Assembly (NCBI GenBank): GCA_021811865.1
Contig: JAKAQB010000005.1
Location: 39,449 to 103,448 of the forward strand
Direction of reading: 5' to 3'
DNA length: 64,000 nucleotides
Source: Actinomycetes bacterium
Lineage (GTDB): Bacteria > Actinomycetota > Acidimicrobiia > Acidimicrobiales > Palsa-688
A program made the translations under genes and the position numbers. Shown here in pieces: positions 50,321 through 59,310 of the stretch. Under the pieces are notes generated by a model that did not search any database, was not told the DNA's origin, and saw only the letters and a list, made by a program, of their open reading frames with translations. Each line of letters opens with the position of its first letter. Position 1 is the stretch's first letter.

Positions 50321-51939
50321 GCCCTCACCGCCAGAGCGCCGGCGACCTGGTCGACGGTGAGGAACGCAAGCGGGGCGAGGATCTTGGCCACCTGCGGAGC
50401 GAAGGCGGGTGACGCTGTCACCACGCCGGCGGTCGCACCGTCCGCCACCACCTCTCCGGTGGCCATCACGATCACGCGGTCGGCGACAGCGGCCACGAAC
50501 TCCACGTCGTGGGTCGCCACCAGGATCGCCCTGCCCTCGCCTGCGAGCTGGCGCAGGACGCCGGCGAGGGCCGCCTTGGCTGCGTAGTCGAGGCCGCGGG
50601 TCGGCTCGTCCAACAGCACGACGCCCGGCCCGGCGGACAGCTGGATGGCGAGGGCCAGCGCGAGCCGCTGGCCCTCGGACAGGTCCCGTGGGTGGGCGCC
50701 GCCGTCGACGCCGGGCGCGAACTGATCCAGCAGCCCCGACGCGGTCCCCGCTGCGGCCGGGCCGCAGGCTCGGTCGGCCTCGGCGCATTCGGCGTCCACG
50801 GTGTCCAGGTAGAGGAGATCCGCCGGGTCCTGGGGTACCAGGCCCACGACGCGGCGAGCCTCCAGCGGTCGGAGCCGCGACGGGTCGCGGCCGCCTACGT
50901 CGACACGGCCCGCCTGGCGCCCCCCGCTGCCCTGGAGCGCCCACAGCAGCGACGACTTGCCCGAGCCGTTGCGCCCCATCATCCCGGCCACCTCCCCCGA
51001 ACGTAGGTGGAGGGACACCTCGCGCACGGCAACGACCGCCCCGTGGCGGACGGTGACCCCCTGCGCCGACAAGGCTGGCGCGGCGCGGGGACTTTGGGCG
51101 GGCTCCCAATCGCCGGCGACGGATCGGCGCTCCAGCCGGGCCCGCAACGGTGCCGCCTGCCTGCGGGCGTCGCGCACCGACAGCGGGAGCGGGTCCCACC
51201 CGGCCAGCCGCCCCAGCTCGACGACCGGCGGGGCCACCCCCGACGCCACCAGCACCTCTGCCGGCGGCCCGCAGCGCACCCCGCCCCCGCCCAGCACCTC
51301 CACCACACGGTCGGCGTACTGGACGACGCGCTCGAGGCGGTGTTCGGCGAGCACCACCGTCATCCCGAGGTCGTGCACCAGTCGTGTGACCACGGCCAGC
51401 ACCTCCTCGGCCGCCGGGGGGTCCAGGGCCGAGGTCGGCTCGTCGAGGACGAGCACCGACGGGTGTGCCGCGAGGACCGACCCGATGGCGACCCGCTGCT
51501 GCTCCCCGCCCGAGAGGGTGTCGAGGGACCGCTCCCGCAGCGGAGCAATCCCGAGGACGTCGAGGGTCTCCTCGACCCGCTTGCGCATCGTTGCGGCCGG
51601 CACGCCCAACTGCTCCATGCCGTAGGCCAGCTCCTCCTCGACCGTGTCGGTGACGAAGCCCGCCCGTGGGTCCTGGCCGACCACGCCGACGACGTCGGCC
51701 AGCTCCCGCGGAGGGTGGGTGCGGGTGTCCCGCCCGGCGACGACGACCCGGCCGGCGAGGGTGCCCCCGGTGAAGTGTGGCACCAGGCCGTTGATCGCCT
51801 GCAGCAGCGTGGACTTGCCGGCGCCGGTCCGCCCGACGACCAGCACCAGCTCCCCCTCCGCCAAGTCGAGGCAGACATCGCGGAGGACGGGCGCGCCGGC
51901 GCCGGCGTAGGTGACGCTCACATGCTCGAAGCGGATCAC
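50317..51939 (-). CDS. ECF transporter ATPase with two fused nucleotide-binding domains
   Basis: The product has 540 residues. The first ABC domain has Walker A GRTGAGKST, signature LSGGEQQR and Walker B VLVLDEPTSALD. The second has GRNGSGKSS, LSEGQRLAL and VVLLDEPTRGLD. A linker of about 60 residues joins them, so EcfA and EcfA' are one polypeptide. GTG 51939 overlaps the EcfT stop. It energises the T/S complex. Confidence 0.9.
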   Translation of the reverse strand: MIRFEHVSVTYAGAGAPVLRDVCLDLAEGELVLVVGRTGAGKSTLLQAINGLVPHFTGGTLAGRVVVAGRDTRTHPPRELADVVGVVGQDPRAGFVTDTVEEELAYGMEQLGVPAATMRKRVEETLDVLGIAPLRERSLDTLSGGEQQRVAIGSVLAAHPSVLVLDEPTSALDPPAAEEVLAVVTRLVHDLGMTVVLAEHRLERVVQYADRVVEVLGGGGVRCGPPAEVLVASGVAPPVVELGRLAGWDPLPLSVRDARRQAAPLRARLERRSVAGDWEPAQSPRAAPALSAQGVTVRHGAVVAVREVSLHLRSGEVAGMMGRNGSGKSSLLWALQGSGGRQAGRVDVGGRDPSRLRPLEARRVVGLVPQDPADLLYLDTVDAECAEADRACGPAAAGTASGLLDQFAPGVDGGAHPRDLSEGQRLALALAIQLSAGPGVVLLDEPTRGLDYAAKAALAGVLRQLAGEGRAILVATHDVEFVAAVADRVIVMATGEVVADGATAGVVTASPAFAPQVAKILAPLAFLTVDQVAGALAVRA

Positions 51940-53147
51940 GGCGGCACCGCCGGGGACAGCGACGGGGCGGGCGCGCCCGCCGGTGGCGGGGGTGAGGCGG
52001 GGGCGGCGGCCCGTGCCCGGTGCTCGCCCCCGGGTCCGGCGGTTACGGCACGCCGGGGTGGCGGGGCGGCGACAGCAGCGAGGGCGGCGACCACGACGGC
52101 GACGGCCGGGATCAGCGGCACCGACGGCCAGGCCGGCGGGTCGGTCGGCGGGTTGAAACCGCTGGCGCCTGCTCCGAGGCCGGCGGCCAGGACGGCGGCG
52201 GGCACCAGGCCTGCGACACAGACCGCCCACTCCGGCCACCGCCAGGCGTCGGGCCGGTAGGAGCTGCGGCGCACCCGCCGGCCTCCGAGCGCAAGGCCGG
52301 CCACGCAGGCGGCGATGCCCACCGCCAGCGTCATGACCTCCACCCACCCCGGTCCGGCCGCGGCCAGGAGCCCGTAGGCGCCGACCGAGATCCCGACCAT
52401 GCCGCCGAGAAGACCGGCCGCGCCGAGCCGGCGGACCCGGGCCGGCGCCTCGCCGCGGCGCCCGTATCCTCGTGAGTCCATGGCGGCGGCCAGGTGGATG
52501 GAGCGCTCGAGCGCGTCTTCGAGGACCGGGACGGCCACGGCCCGCAGGCCGTGCAGCCCCCGGGCGGGGCGACCCCGCAGGCGCTGCGCACGCCGGGTCC
52601 GCTGCGCCGCCTCCACCAGCAGGGGGGCGACGCTCACCGCCACCACGACGGCCACCCCGACCTCGTACAACGCCCGGGGGAGCACCCGCAGCACCCGCCG
52701 GGGGTTGGCGAGCGTGTTGGCCGCGCCGACACATGCGATCAGGCCGGCGAGCACGAGCCCGCCGTAGACGGCTGCCAGCATCTCCTGGGCAGTGACCGGC
52801 CCGCCGACCTGCACCCCCGCCGCCCAGGACGGCAGCGGGACCCGGGGCAGGCGGAACAACACCGCCTGGCCGGCGGTGACGTCCCCGCCGAAGACGGACC
52901 GCAGCACGACCCGCACGGCGATCACGACCGCGCCCATGACGAGGTAGTACTTCAGTCCCCGGGCCCACGGCGCGTCGCCCCGCCGGCTCGCCACGACCAC
53001 TCCGAGCACGGAGACGACCAGGGCCACCAGGATCGGGTTGGTCGTCCGGGTGATGGCGACGCCCAGACCGAGCGCCCAAACCCACCACGCCACCGGGTGG
53101 AGGTCCCGCGGCACGCGCCCGCTCCACCACCGGCTCATCCCGCTCAC
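51936..53147 (-). CDS. ECF transporter transmembrane T component
   Basis: The product has 403 residues with about eight hydrophobic helices. The cytoplasmic coupling motif appears as AAMDSRGYGRRGEAP, the usual A-R-G-type EcfT signature. The Pro/Ala-rich C-terminal tail is long. GTG 53147 overlaps the SCO2322-like stop (GTGA). It couples the ATPase to the S component. Confidence 0.85.
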   Translation of the reverse strand: MSGMSRWWSGRVPRDLHPVAWWVWALGLGVAITRTTNPILVALVVSVLGVVVASRRGDAPWARGLKYYLVMGAVVIAVRVVLRSVFGGDVTAGQAVLFRLPRVPLPSWAAGVQVGGPVTAQEMLAAVYGGLVLAGLIACVGAANTLANPRRVLRVLPRALYEVGVAVVVAVSVAPLLVEAAQRTRRAQRLRGRPARGLHGLRAVAVPVLEDALERSIHLAAAMDSRGYGRRGEAPARVRRLGAAGLLGGMVGISVGAYGLLAAAGPGWVEVMTLAVGIAACVAGLALGGRRVRRSSYRPDAWRWPEWAVCVAGLVPAAVLAAGLGAGASGFNPPTDPPAWPSVPLIPAVAVVVAALAAVAAPPPRRAVTAGPGGEHRARAAAPASPPPPAGAPAPSLSPAVPP

Positions 53148-54043
53148 GCGGCCCGCCTCCGCCGCCGGGCCACCACCCCGGCGCCGGCGGCGAGCACGGC
53201 GACGGCAGCAGCGCCGGCGATGAGCCCCGCCGGCGAGCCCCGGCTCCCACCGCTTCGTGGGCCGGTGCCGGCGGCGGCATCCACGATGCGGGTCGTGGTC
53301 GTAGTCGTGGTGGTCGCCGCTCCCGCTGGCCGCCCGGTTGTCGTCGCCGGGTTCGGAGCGGTGGCGGGTGGCCGGGTGGTGGCGGGTGGCCGGGTGGTGG
53401 TCGCTGGCCGGTCCGGGGCGGTGGTCACCGGTGGGGCGGTGGTCGCCGGTGGGGGGGTGGTGGTCGCCGGTGGGGGGGTGGTCGCCGGTGGGGCGGTGGT
53501 GGGTGGGCGGCTGCGCAGTCGGGTCGGCGGGACAGCCGGCGGGCGGCCCGCCCCGAACTCCCACGCCTCGACGCTCCCGGCGGCCGGCCTGAACGTGGCA
53601 GCGCCGGTCGGGCTGTAAGCCCACCTCGACTGGCCGGCGTCGGCGTACCAGAACGACCAGTAGGCCGTCGCCGGCGGAGTGGCGACGCACGGGTCGGAGG
53701 AGGGGGTCGGCCGCTCGCTGGACGACCCCTTGCTGGCAAGCCCGATCCGGCACACGAAGGCGCTGCCGCTGGCCTCGTCCCCGGCGGTCAGGAACCCCGC
53801 CGCGTGCATGGCAGCCATGGCGTCGGCGGGCTGCTCGGAGCAGCCTCTCACGATCGGGCCGCCCCAGTGGCCGAAGTCGACCGCCACGAGCACCCCGGCG
53901 GTCGTGGTGCAGTCCGCCACCGGGGTGAGGCCGGCGCCGCCGGGTGAGGGCGTTGCCGACGCCGGCCTCACCCCCCCGGCGAGCAGCCAGCCTGCGGCGA
54001 CGAAGGCGAGCAGCGAGGCCAGGCGCCGGGGTGATCCGCTCAA
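53144..54043 (-). CDS. SCO2322-like anchored surface protein (transcobalamin beta-domain-like)
   Basis: The product has 299 residues from TTG 54043. A signal peptide (residues ~1-30) precedes a small beta-rich domain with cysteines and the segment AYWSFWYADAGQSRWAYSP then VEAWEFGAGRPP. This resembles the DUF4430/transcobalamin C-terminal pattern of an aromatic W-x-F-Y strand followed by a W-x-F/Y strand. A Thr/Pro stalk of ~85 residues and a C-terminal membrane helix with an Arg cluster follow. It is probably tethered to the outer face of the membrane next to the ECF importer it is co-translated with. A B12-binding role is inferred. Confidence 0.7.
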   Translation of the reverse strand: MSGSPRRLASLLAFVAAGWLLAGGVRPASATPSPGGAGLTPVADCTTTAGVLVAVDFGHWGGPIVRGCSEQPADAMAAMHAAGFLTAGDEASGSAFVCRIGLASKGSSSERPTPSSDPCVATPPATAYWSFWYADAGQSRWAYSPTGAATFRPAAGSVEAWEFGAGRPPAVPPTRLRSRPPTTAPPATTPPPATTTPPPATTAPPVTTAPDRPATTTRPPATTRPPATAPNPATTTGRPAGAATTTTTTTTRIVDAAAGTGPRSGGSRGSPAGLIAGAAAVAVLAAGAGVVARRRRRAA

Positions 54044-54051
54044 CGGACCAA

Positions 54052-55188
54052 CTAGCAGTGCTCCACCGGGAGCTCGGAGGATGCCGGGCCCGGCCTCACC
54101 GGGTAGGGCACCTGCGCCGCGGCGGGGATGGCCTGGATGGTGGCGTACAGGTTGGGGCCGGCTGCGCCCGGGTACCGGTAAGCGCCACGGGCGAAGGACG
54201 GCGCCCCGCAGCGGAACTGGAAGGCGGCCAGGCCGGTCAGCGCGTCGTGCCCGTTGCGGCGGGTGACGGAGAGGTGGCGCAGCGCCAGGAGTGCCTGGGC
54301 GACGACCGCCGTCGAGTCCGGGTCGGCGGGCTGGGCGGCGGAGTCAGTGCCGTAGTAGCCGAACCCGCCGCTCGGGTACTGGGCGCGACGGAAGAAGGGC
54401 AGGGGGTCGTGCCGGGGCGACATCCCCGTGGCGACCAGCCCTTCGACGGCAAGGGCGGTCGAGTTCGTGTCGGGGCCCTGGAACTTGGCCGGGTCCGGTG
54501 CTACGCATGGAGCGGGGGAGGACCGGTAGGACTCCCAGCCTCCGCCGTAGCACTGCTGGCGGAGCAACCAGCCGGCGCCCGGGCGGTTGGGCTCGCCCGC
54601 GGCGGCAAGGGCGAGCAGCGACAGGCCCTGGGTGTAGGCGGAGGAGTACGTCGGCGCCGCCGGGGAGCCGAAGAGCCCCGCATCGGGCCCGCTGTGCGCC
54701 TGGGTGGCGAGCAGCCGCGCGACGAGGTCGTTCGCGTGAGCCGTGCCGCCGAACGCCCGGGGATCGGCCTTGGCGGCGACCGCAGCGAGGATCACCTCGG
54801 CCAGGCGGCCGGGGGAGTCGACGGTGCTGGTCCTGCTCGCCGGGATCCGGACGTAGGACTCGAAGTGCGACTCAAGGAAGCGGATCCCGGCGTGGACCTG
54901 CGCCGAGCCGGTGCGAGCCGCTGCGAGGGCGACGATGCCGAGGGGCAGGTAGTCGATGCCGGGCTCGCCGGCGGAGGCGGGGAGGTTGCCGTCGGGTTGG
55001 AAGTGGCGGGCGAGCCAGCCGGCAGCCAGGCTGGCGCCCACGGGGACGGGGCCGGGGGCTGCGGTTGCGGCGGCTGTGGCCGCGGGGCCGGGGGCTGCGG
55101 TTGCGGCGGCTGTGGCTGCGGGGCCGGCGGCTGCGATGAGGGCGGCCAGCGACACCCGGGCGGCGGTCAGGCGGGACATGAACGGCAC
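54052..55188 (-). CDS. Secreted alpha/alpha-barrel protein (prenyltransferase/squalene-oxidase repeat, transcobalamin alpha-domain-like)
   Basis: The product has 378 residues. GTG 55188 is chosen because GGAGAGGG lies 6-13 nt upstream; ATG 55179 is the alternative. A signal peptide and two Ala/Pro-rich repeats (TAAATAAPGP) lead into a toroid of helix pairs. Each pair is marked by an L-A-L-A-A motif after an acidic/Thr turn: AYTQGLSLLALAAAG, DTNSTALAVEGL, DPDSTAVVAQALLAL. The same fold makes up the alpha domain of human intrinsic factor and transcobalamin. It is the first gene after a cobalamin riboswitch and ahead of the ECF importer, so an extracellular B12 scavenging role is likely. Confidence 0.75.
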   Translation of the reverse strand: MPFMSRLTAARVSLAALIAAAGPAATAAATAAPGPAATAAATAAPGPVPVGASLAAGWLARHFQPDGNLPASAGEPGIDYLPLGIVALAAARTGSAQVHAGIRFLESHFESYVRIPASRTSTVDSPGRLAEVILAAVAAKADPRAFGGTAHANDLVARLLATQAHSGPDAGLFGSPAAPTYSSAYTQGLSLLALAAAGEPNRPGAGWLLRQQCYGGGWESYRSSPAPCVAPDPAKFQGPDTNSTALAVEGLVATGMSPRHDPLPFFRRAQYPSGGFGYYGTDSAAQPADPDSTAVVAQALLALRHLSVTRRNGHDALTGLAAFQFRCGAPSFARGAYRYPGAAGPNLYATIQAIPAAAQVPYPVRPGPASSELPVEHC

Positions 55189-55189
55189 T

Positions 55190-55425
55190 TGAACCCTCTC
55201 CGGAGACTGGAGATCCGAGAGGGGCAGAAGCTGACCGCGGATTCGGATCCCCGACTCCCGTGTTCCTCGACGGTGACAGGGTGGTATCGGCGCCGTCGAG
55301 TGCTCCGACTCGTGAGAGCCGACCGGGGTCGGTCTCACCTACGGTTGCGGGCCAGTGCCGGGATTGGACCGGACTTCCCTCTCGGGCGACGGGAGAGTGC
55401 GATGACGCTCCGTCCGGGCACGATA
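55190..55425 (-). ncRNA. Cobalamin (adenosylcobalamin-type) riboswitch
   Basis: On the - strand the leader contains GGGAAGTCCGGTCCAATCCC, CGGCACTGGCCCGCAACCG and, further on, the B12-box-like GAGTCGGAGCACTCGACGGC, in consensus order. The 3' end forms CCCTCTC (5', at 55217-55224) pairing with GAGAGGG (at 55194-55200), which is the ribosome-binding site of the barrel-protein gene. This indicates translational control: B12 binding should favour the SD-sequestering stem. It fills most of the gap to the divergent ABC gene at 55511. The exact 5' limit is uncertain. Confidence 0.88.
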
Positions 55426-55510
55426 GCAGAGCCGCCGGGGACCTGGCGGGGCCGTCCGGTGCTTCGATGCGGATGGGCGCCGAGATGAGGCGCCGGCGTA
55501 GGCTCCGGCG

Positions 55511-56410
55511 GTGGGGGAAGTGCTGGAGGTCGACGGCCTGACACGTCGCTTCGGCCCGGTCACGGCTCTCGACCGCCTGACCTTCACGGTCCCCTCGGGG
55601 CAGGTCGTCGGTTTCCTCGGACCCAACGGCGCAGGTAAGACGACGACGATGCGCGCCATCTTCGGCCTCACCGACCTCGACGCTGGATCGGTGCGATGGG
55701 GCGGGACGCCTGTCGGGCCATCGCAGCGGCGCCGGTTCGGGTACATGCCGGAGGAGCGGGGCCTGTACCCCAACATGCTGGTCGTCGAGGAGATCGAGTA
55801 CCTCGGGCGGCTGCACGGGATGGATGCCGGCACGGCAGCGACGGCGGCGAGGCGGTGGCTGGAGCGGCTGGAGGTCGCAGACCGGGCGCGCAGCAAGGTG
55901 GAGTCGTTGTCGCACGGCAACCAGCAGCGCGTCCAGTTGGCGGCCGCCTTGGTGCACGACCCGGAGGTGCTCGTGCTGGACGAGCCGCTCGCCGGCCTGG
56001 ACCCGACCGGCATCGACGCCATCGGCCGGGTCCTCGTCGAGCAGGCACGGTCGGGGCGTTGCGTGCTGTTCTCCAGCCACCAGCTCGACCTGGTCGAGGA
56101 CCTCTGTGAGTCGGTGGCCATCATCGACCACGGCAGGCTGGTGGCGGGCGGGACCGTGGACGAGCTGGCGGCGGGCGGCGCGCGGCGGCTGAGCGTCCGG
56201 GTGGAAGGGGACCGCGACGGGGCGTGGGCCAGCTCGATCCCCGGAGCGGAGCTGTCGCAGGTGAGCGGAGGGGAGGTGCGGCTGGTTCTCGACGATGCCA
56301 CCGACAGCGACGCCGTGCTCGACGCGGCGCGGGCCGCCGGGCACGTTACGCAGTTCGTCTTCGAGCGCCGGCGCCTGTCAGAAGTGTTCCGGGAGGCGGT
56401 GGGCCGATGA
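55511..56410 (+). CDS. ABC transporter ATPase, NatA/CcmA type
   Basis: The product has 299 residues from GTG 55511. Walker A GPNGAGKTT, a degenerate signature LSHGNQQR and Walker B VLVLDEPLAGLD are intact, followed by the H-loop SSHQ. A C-terminal extension of ~80 residues is typical of exporters in this branch. The stop overlaps the permease start (ATGA). It lies 70 bp from the riboswitch leader on the other strand, so it is not part of the B12 regulon. Confidence 0.9.
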   Translation: MGEVLEVDGLTRRFGPVTALDRLTFTVPSGQVVGFLGPNGAGKTTTMRAIFGLTDLDAGSVRWGGTPVGPSQRRRFGYMPEERGLYPNMLVVEEIEYLGRLHGMDAGTAATAARRWLERLEVADRARSKVESLSHGNQQRVQLAAALVHDPEVLVLDEPLAGLDPTGIDAIGRVLVEQARSGRCVLFSSHQLDLVEDLCESVAIIDHGRLVAGGTVDELAAGGARRLSVRVEGDRDGAWASSIPGAELSQVSGGEVRLVLDDATDSDAVLDAARAAGHVTQFVFERRRLSEVFREAVGR

Positions 56411-57747
56411 AGGCACTGCCGATCGTCATCGCCGCCCTGGCGGCCTTCGCCGTGGTCCTCGCCCGCCGGCGTCGTCGGGGCCGGGGCTCGTCGCGTCCCC
56501 GGGGTGGCGTTTCCGCCCGCCTGCGCGATGCCAACCTCCTCGGCGGCACCGGGCTGGTTGCCGGGCGTGAGATCCGTGAACGGGTGCGGGGACGGGTGTT
56601 CCGGGTCGTCACGCTCATCCTCTTCCTCGCCGTGGCGGCCGTGGTGGTCATCCCGGCGCTCGACAGCGGGTCGTCCAAGGCCCAAAGGGTGGGGGTGGTC
56701 GGGGGTTCGGCGGCGTTCGACGCCGGACTGGAGCAGCTGGCCACGTCTGTGGGGCTGTCGGCGGCCGTGGTAGGGGTGTCCGACTGGAAGGCGGGGCGTG
56801 TGGCCCTCGGCGCCGGTCGGCTCGACATGGTGGTCGACGCGGCGGGGCGGATCCTCGTGCCCAGGCCGGTGCCTTCCACCGACACGTCTCCCACGGCGCG
56901 CTACGCCCGGACGCTTGCCTCGGCCATGGGAGCCCGCCGGGCGTTCGCCCGGGCCGGTCTGACGCCGGCGCAGGCAGCCATCGTGGCGAGGGCGAGACCT
57001 CTGGGTGTGGAGAGCCTGCACCCGGGCCGGAAGGCACGCAGCACGGCGGAGACGACGGCGCTGGTCGGTGTGATCCTCATCTTTGTCGTCCTCACCCAGT
57101 ACCTGACCTGGACCCTCATGGGCGTGATGGAGGAGAAGGCCAGCCGGGTGGTCGAGGTGCTGCTCGCCACCGTGCGGCCCCTCCAACTGCTCGCCGGCAA
57201 GCTGCTCGGCATCGGGGTCGTGGCCATCCTCCAGGCCGGCGCCCTGGTCGTGTTCGCCCTCCTGGTAGCCAAGGCGGTCGGGTCCAGCGTGGTGCAGGGC
57301 GCGTCGCCCGGGGTGGTGGCGGCCATCCTCGTGTGGCTTGTCCTCGGCTACGCCTTCTACAGCTGGCTGTACGCCGCCGCCGGTTCGTTGGCGGAGCGCC
57401 AGGACCAGGTCCAGAGCCTGGCGTTGCCGCTCAGCGTACCCCTCCTCCTCGGTTACGTCGTCTCGCTCACCGGCGTCAGCTCCGGGAACGCCTCCCTCCT
57501 CCTCAAGGTCCTCGCCTACCTGCCGCCCACCGCTCCCTTCGCCATGCCGACACTGGTCGGCTTCGGCGCCGTCACCTGGTGGCAGTTCCTCCTCTCCGTG
57601 TTGGCCAGCCTCGGATGCACTGCCCTCGTGGCGCTGGCGGCGGCCCGCGTTTACCGCACCGCCGTTCTCCGCACCGGCAGCCGGGTGCGCCTGCGAGAGC
57701 TGCTCGGCAGGGGGGCGAGCGTTCCGGCCGCCTCGGGCTCGGGGTAG
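56407..57747 (+). CDS. ABC-2 type permease, NatB-like
   Basis: The product has 446 residues. A short N-terminal hydrophobic helix and Arg cluster precede the ABC-2 domain: a first helix at ~residue 65, a large extracytoplasmic segment, and five more helices from residue ~220. The LMGVMEEKASRVVEVLLATV coupling motif is diagnostic of the NatB family. It pairs with the ATPase upstream, likely exporting ions or small molecules. Confidence 0.88.
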   Translation: MKALPIVIAALAAFAVVLARRRRRGRGSSRPRGGVSARLRDANLLGGTGLVAGREIRERVRGRVFRVVTLILFLAVAAVVVIPALDSGSSKAQRVGVVGGSAAFDAGLEQLATSVGLSAAVVGVSDWKAGRVALGAGRLDMVVDAAGRILVPRPVPSTDTSPTARYARTLASAMGARRAFARAGLTPAQAAIVARARPLGVESLHPGRKARSTAETTALVGVILIFVVLTQYLTWTLMGVMEEKASRVVEVLLATVRPLQLLAGKLLGIGVVAILQAGALVVFALLVAKAVGSSVVQGASPGVVAAILVWLVLGYAFYSWLYAAAGSLAERQDQVQSLALPLSVPLLLGYVVSLTGVSSGNASLLLKVLAYLPPTAPFAMPTLVGFGAVTWWQFLLSVLASLGCTALVALAAARVYRTAVLRTGSRVRLRELLGRGASVPAASGSG

Positions 57748-57796
57748 TGGGCATGGCGAGAGCCCCACGCGTTGCCGAGACGGGCGATCAGTAAGA

Positions 57797-58408
57797 GTGG
57801 CTCGCTTCCCACGAGCACTTCGGATCCTCGCGGTCAACAACCTCGACCGAGCGCAACCGCCGGTCATGGTCCCCACCCACTTCAGCGTGGCTGGGGATGA
57901 GCTGCTGATCCACCTGGCCCGCCCCAACCCGGTCTGGCCGCACATGGAGGTGGCTGCGCTGGTCAACGTGACCACGATCGGCGACTACGCCTTCATCCCC
58001 AGCTACTGGCGAGCCAGAGCGGGCGGTCCCGATGAGGACGGGGTGCCCACCAGCTACTACAGCGCCGTGCAGTTCACCTGCCGGCCCAGGATCGTCGACG
58101 ACCCGGCCGGCAAGGTCGAGATCCTCGCAGCACAACTCGCCGAGCTCCAACCCGAAGCAGGCCACGCCCCCCTCGCCGTCGACACCCCACCGTACGGTCG
58201 CATGCTGACGGCGATCCGCGGCGCCCACCTCGAGGTGTTGAGCGTGAACGCCAAGTTCAAGTACGACGACGCCAACCCGGTCGAGCACCGCCAGCGGGTC
58301 ATCACCAACCTCCAACAGCGCGACCGGGGCCTCGACGCAGCGGCCGTCGCCCAGCAACGCCGGCGCCTCGCCGCCATCGGCGAGTGGCGCGCCCGCAAGG
58401 ACATGTGA
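57797..58408 (+). CDS. PaiB-like FMN-binding protein
   Basis: The product has 203 residues. From about residue 24 it matches the PaiB/FMN-binding family: MVPTHFSVAGDELLIHLARP, NPVWPHME, a Y-A-F-I-P-S-Y-W strand and PTSYYSAVQFTCRPRIVDDP. The first ~23 residues are extra. GTG 57797 is the start fitting the upstream spacing. PaiB proteins are split-barrel FMN binders of uncertain role, originally described as regulators. It stands alone after the ABC pair. Confidence 0.75.
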   Translation: MARFPRALRILAVNNLDRAQPPVMVPTHFSVAGDELLIHLARPNPVWPHMEVAALVNVTTIGDYAFIPSYWRARAGGPDEDGVPTSYYSAVQFTCRPRIVDDPAGKVEILAAQLAELQPEAGHAPLAVDTPPYGRMLTAIRGAHLEVLSVNAKFKYDDANPVEHRQRVITNLQQRDRGLDAAAVAQQRRRLAAIGEWRARKDM

Positions 58409-58603
58409 CTGCAGGCTCTGGTGGCGCCACACCGGGGGGCGTGCCCGGGGACTTCCGCGGGGCCAAGCTGTCCCGCGTGCGGCCCGGCGAACGCCTCGGG
58501 TCATTTGAGGTCACTGCTGGGCGCGACCAGGGCCAAGGTTCCGGTCGCGTCTCACCATCTTGAGTGGCGCTCAACACCTCGGAGATCGAGCGACTAACAG
58601 TAT

Positions 58604-58642
58604 TTGACGTATACCAGTCTGTGACGTTAGAATCCTACTGGT
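58604..58642 (+). promoter_or_regulatory. Promoter and inverted-repeat operator of the PadR cluster
   Basis: TTGACG-N18-TAGAAT (58604-58633) is embedded in ACCAGT-N18-ACTGGT (58613-58618 and 58637-58642), a perfect inverted repeat that brackets the -10. This is the expected place for PadR autorepression. The ~195 bp upstream, back to the PaiB gene, contain no other recognised feature. Confidence 0.6.
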
Positions 58643-58668
58643 GTGTGACCCGGCCGTGAGAGGAGGTC

Positions 58669-59058
58669 GTGATCCGAGGCCCAAGGTGCCGTTCGGCAGC
58701 CGTGCCGGGACAGTGGGCGGTGCAGGCGCGAGTGGAGCGGTTCGTCGAGCCCGCTCTGCTCCTTTTGTTGCGGGAACAGCCCGCGCACGGCTATGGGATC
58801 CAGGAGCGCCTGCCCGCGTTCGCCGGCGAGGCCGGGCTTGACCTCGGTAACCTCTACCGCATCCTTCGGGGCCTCGAGCAGGAGGGCATCGTCGCCTCGA
58901 CCTGGCAGGGAGAGCTCCCCGGACCGCTCAGGCGCACCTACCGGCTGACCGAGGACGGAGGCCGGCTGCTCGATCGGTGGGCAGAGGCCCTCCGGGCGAA
59001 CCAGGACGTCATCTCCAGGTTCTTGAACCGCTACGACGAGATTGAAAGGAGCAAGTGA
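58669..59058 (+). CDS. PadR-family transcriptional regulator
   Basis: The product has 129 residues from GTG 58669, preceded by GAGGAGGTC. The winged helix shows the PadR pattern ALLLLLREQPAHGYGIQERL, then GNLYRILRGLEQEGIVAS and RRTYRLTEDGGRLL. It heads a four-gene cluster and probably represses its own promoter. Confidence 0.88.
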   Translation: MIRGPRCRSAAVPGQWAVQARVERFVEPALLLLLREQPAHGYGIQERLPAFAGEAGLDLGNLYRILRGLEQEGIVASTWQGELPGPLRRTYRLTEDGGRLLDRWAEALRANQDVISRFLNRYDEIERSK

Positions 59059-59061
59059 GCC

Positions 59062-59310
59062 ATGTGTCAGATGTGCGGATGTGAGTGCGGTTGGTCAGGC
59101 TACGAGGGGGGCCACGAGCACACCGGTCCCTGGCGCGGCATCGAGCTTGCTCGTCGGAGAGCCTCAGGCTGGTCGTGGGGCTCGCCGCGCTACGTCGGGC
59201 GAAGCGCGCAGCTCCGCTGGCTCGAGGAGCGCCAGCGCGACCTCGAGCAGGAGGCCGCCGACGTGGCCGACGCCATCGGCCGCCTGCGCCAGGAGGCGGG
59301 CGAGCCCTGA
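59062..59310 (+). CDS. Small cysteine-rich coiled-coil protein
   Basis: The product has 82 residues. The N-terminus is MCQMCGCECGW, four cysteines in nine residues, a probable metal or cluster site. The C-terminal ~40 residues are an acidic coiled coil (RQRDLEQEAADVADAIGRLRQ). It starts 3 bp after padR, and its stop overlaps the next start. Small proteins of this kind often accompany NifX/NafY-domain genes; the role is unknown. Confidence 0.7.
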   Translation: MCQMCGCECGWSGYEGGHEHTGPWRGIELARRRASGWSWGSPRYVGRSAQLRWLEERQRDLEQEAADVADAIGRLRQEAGEP

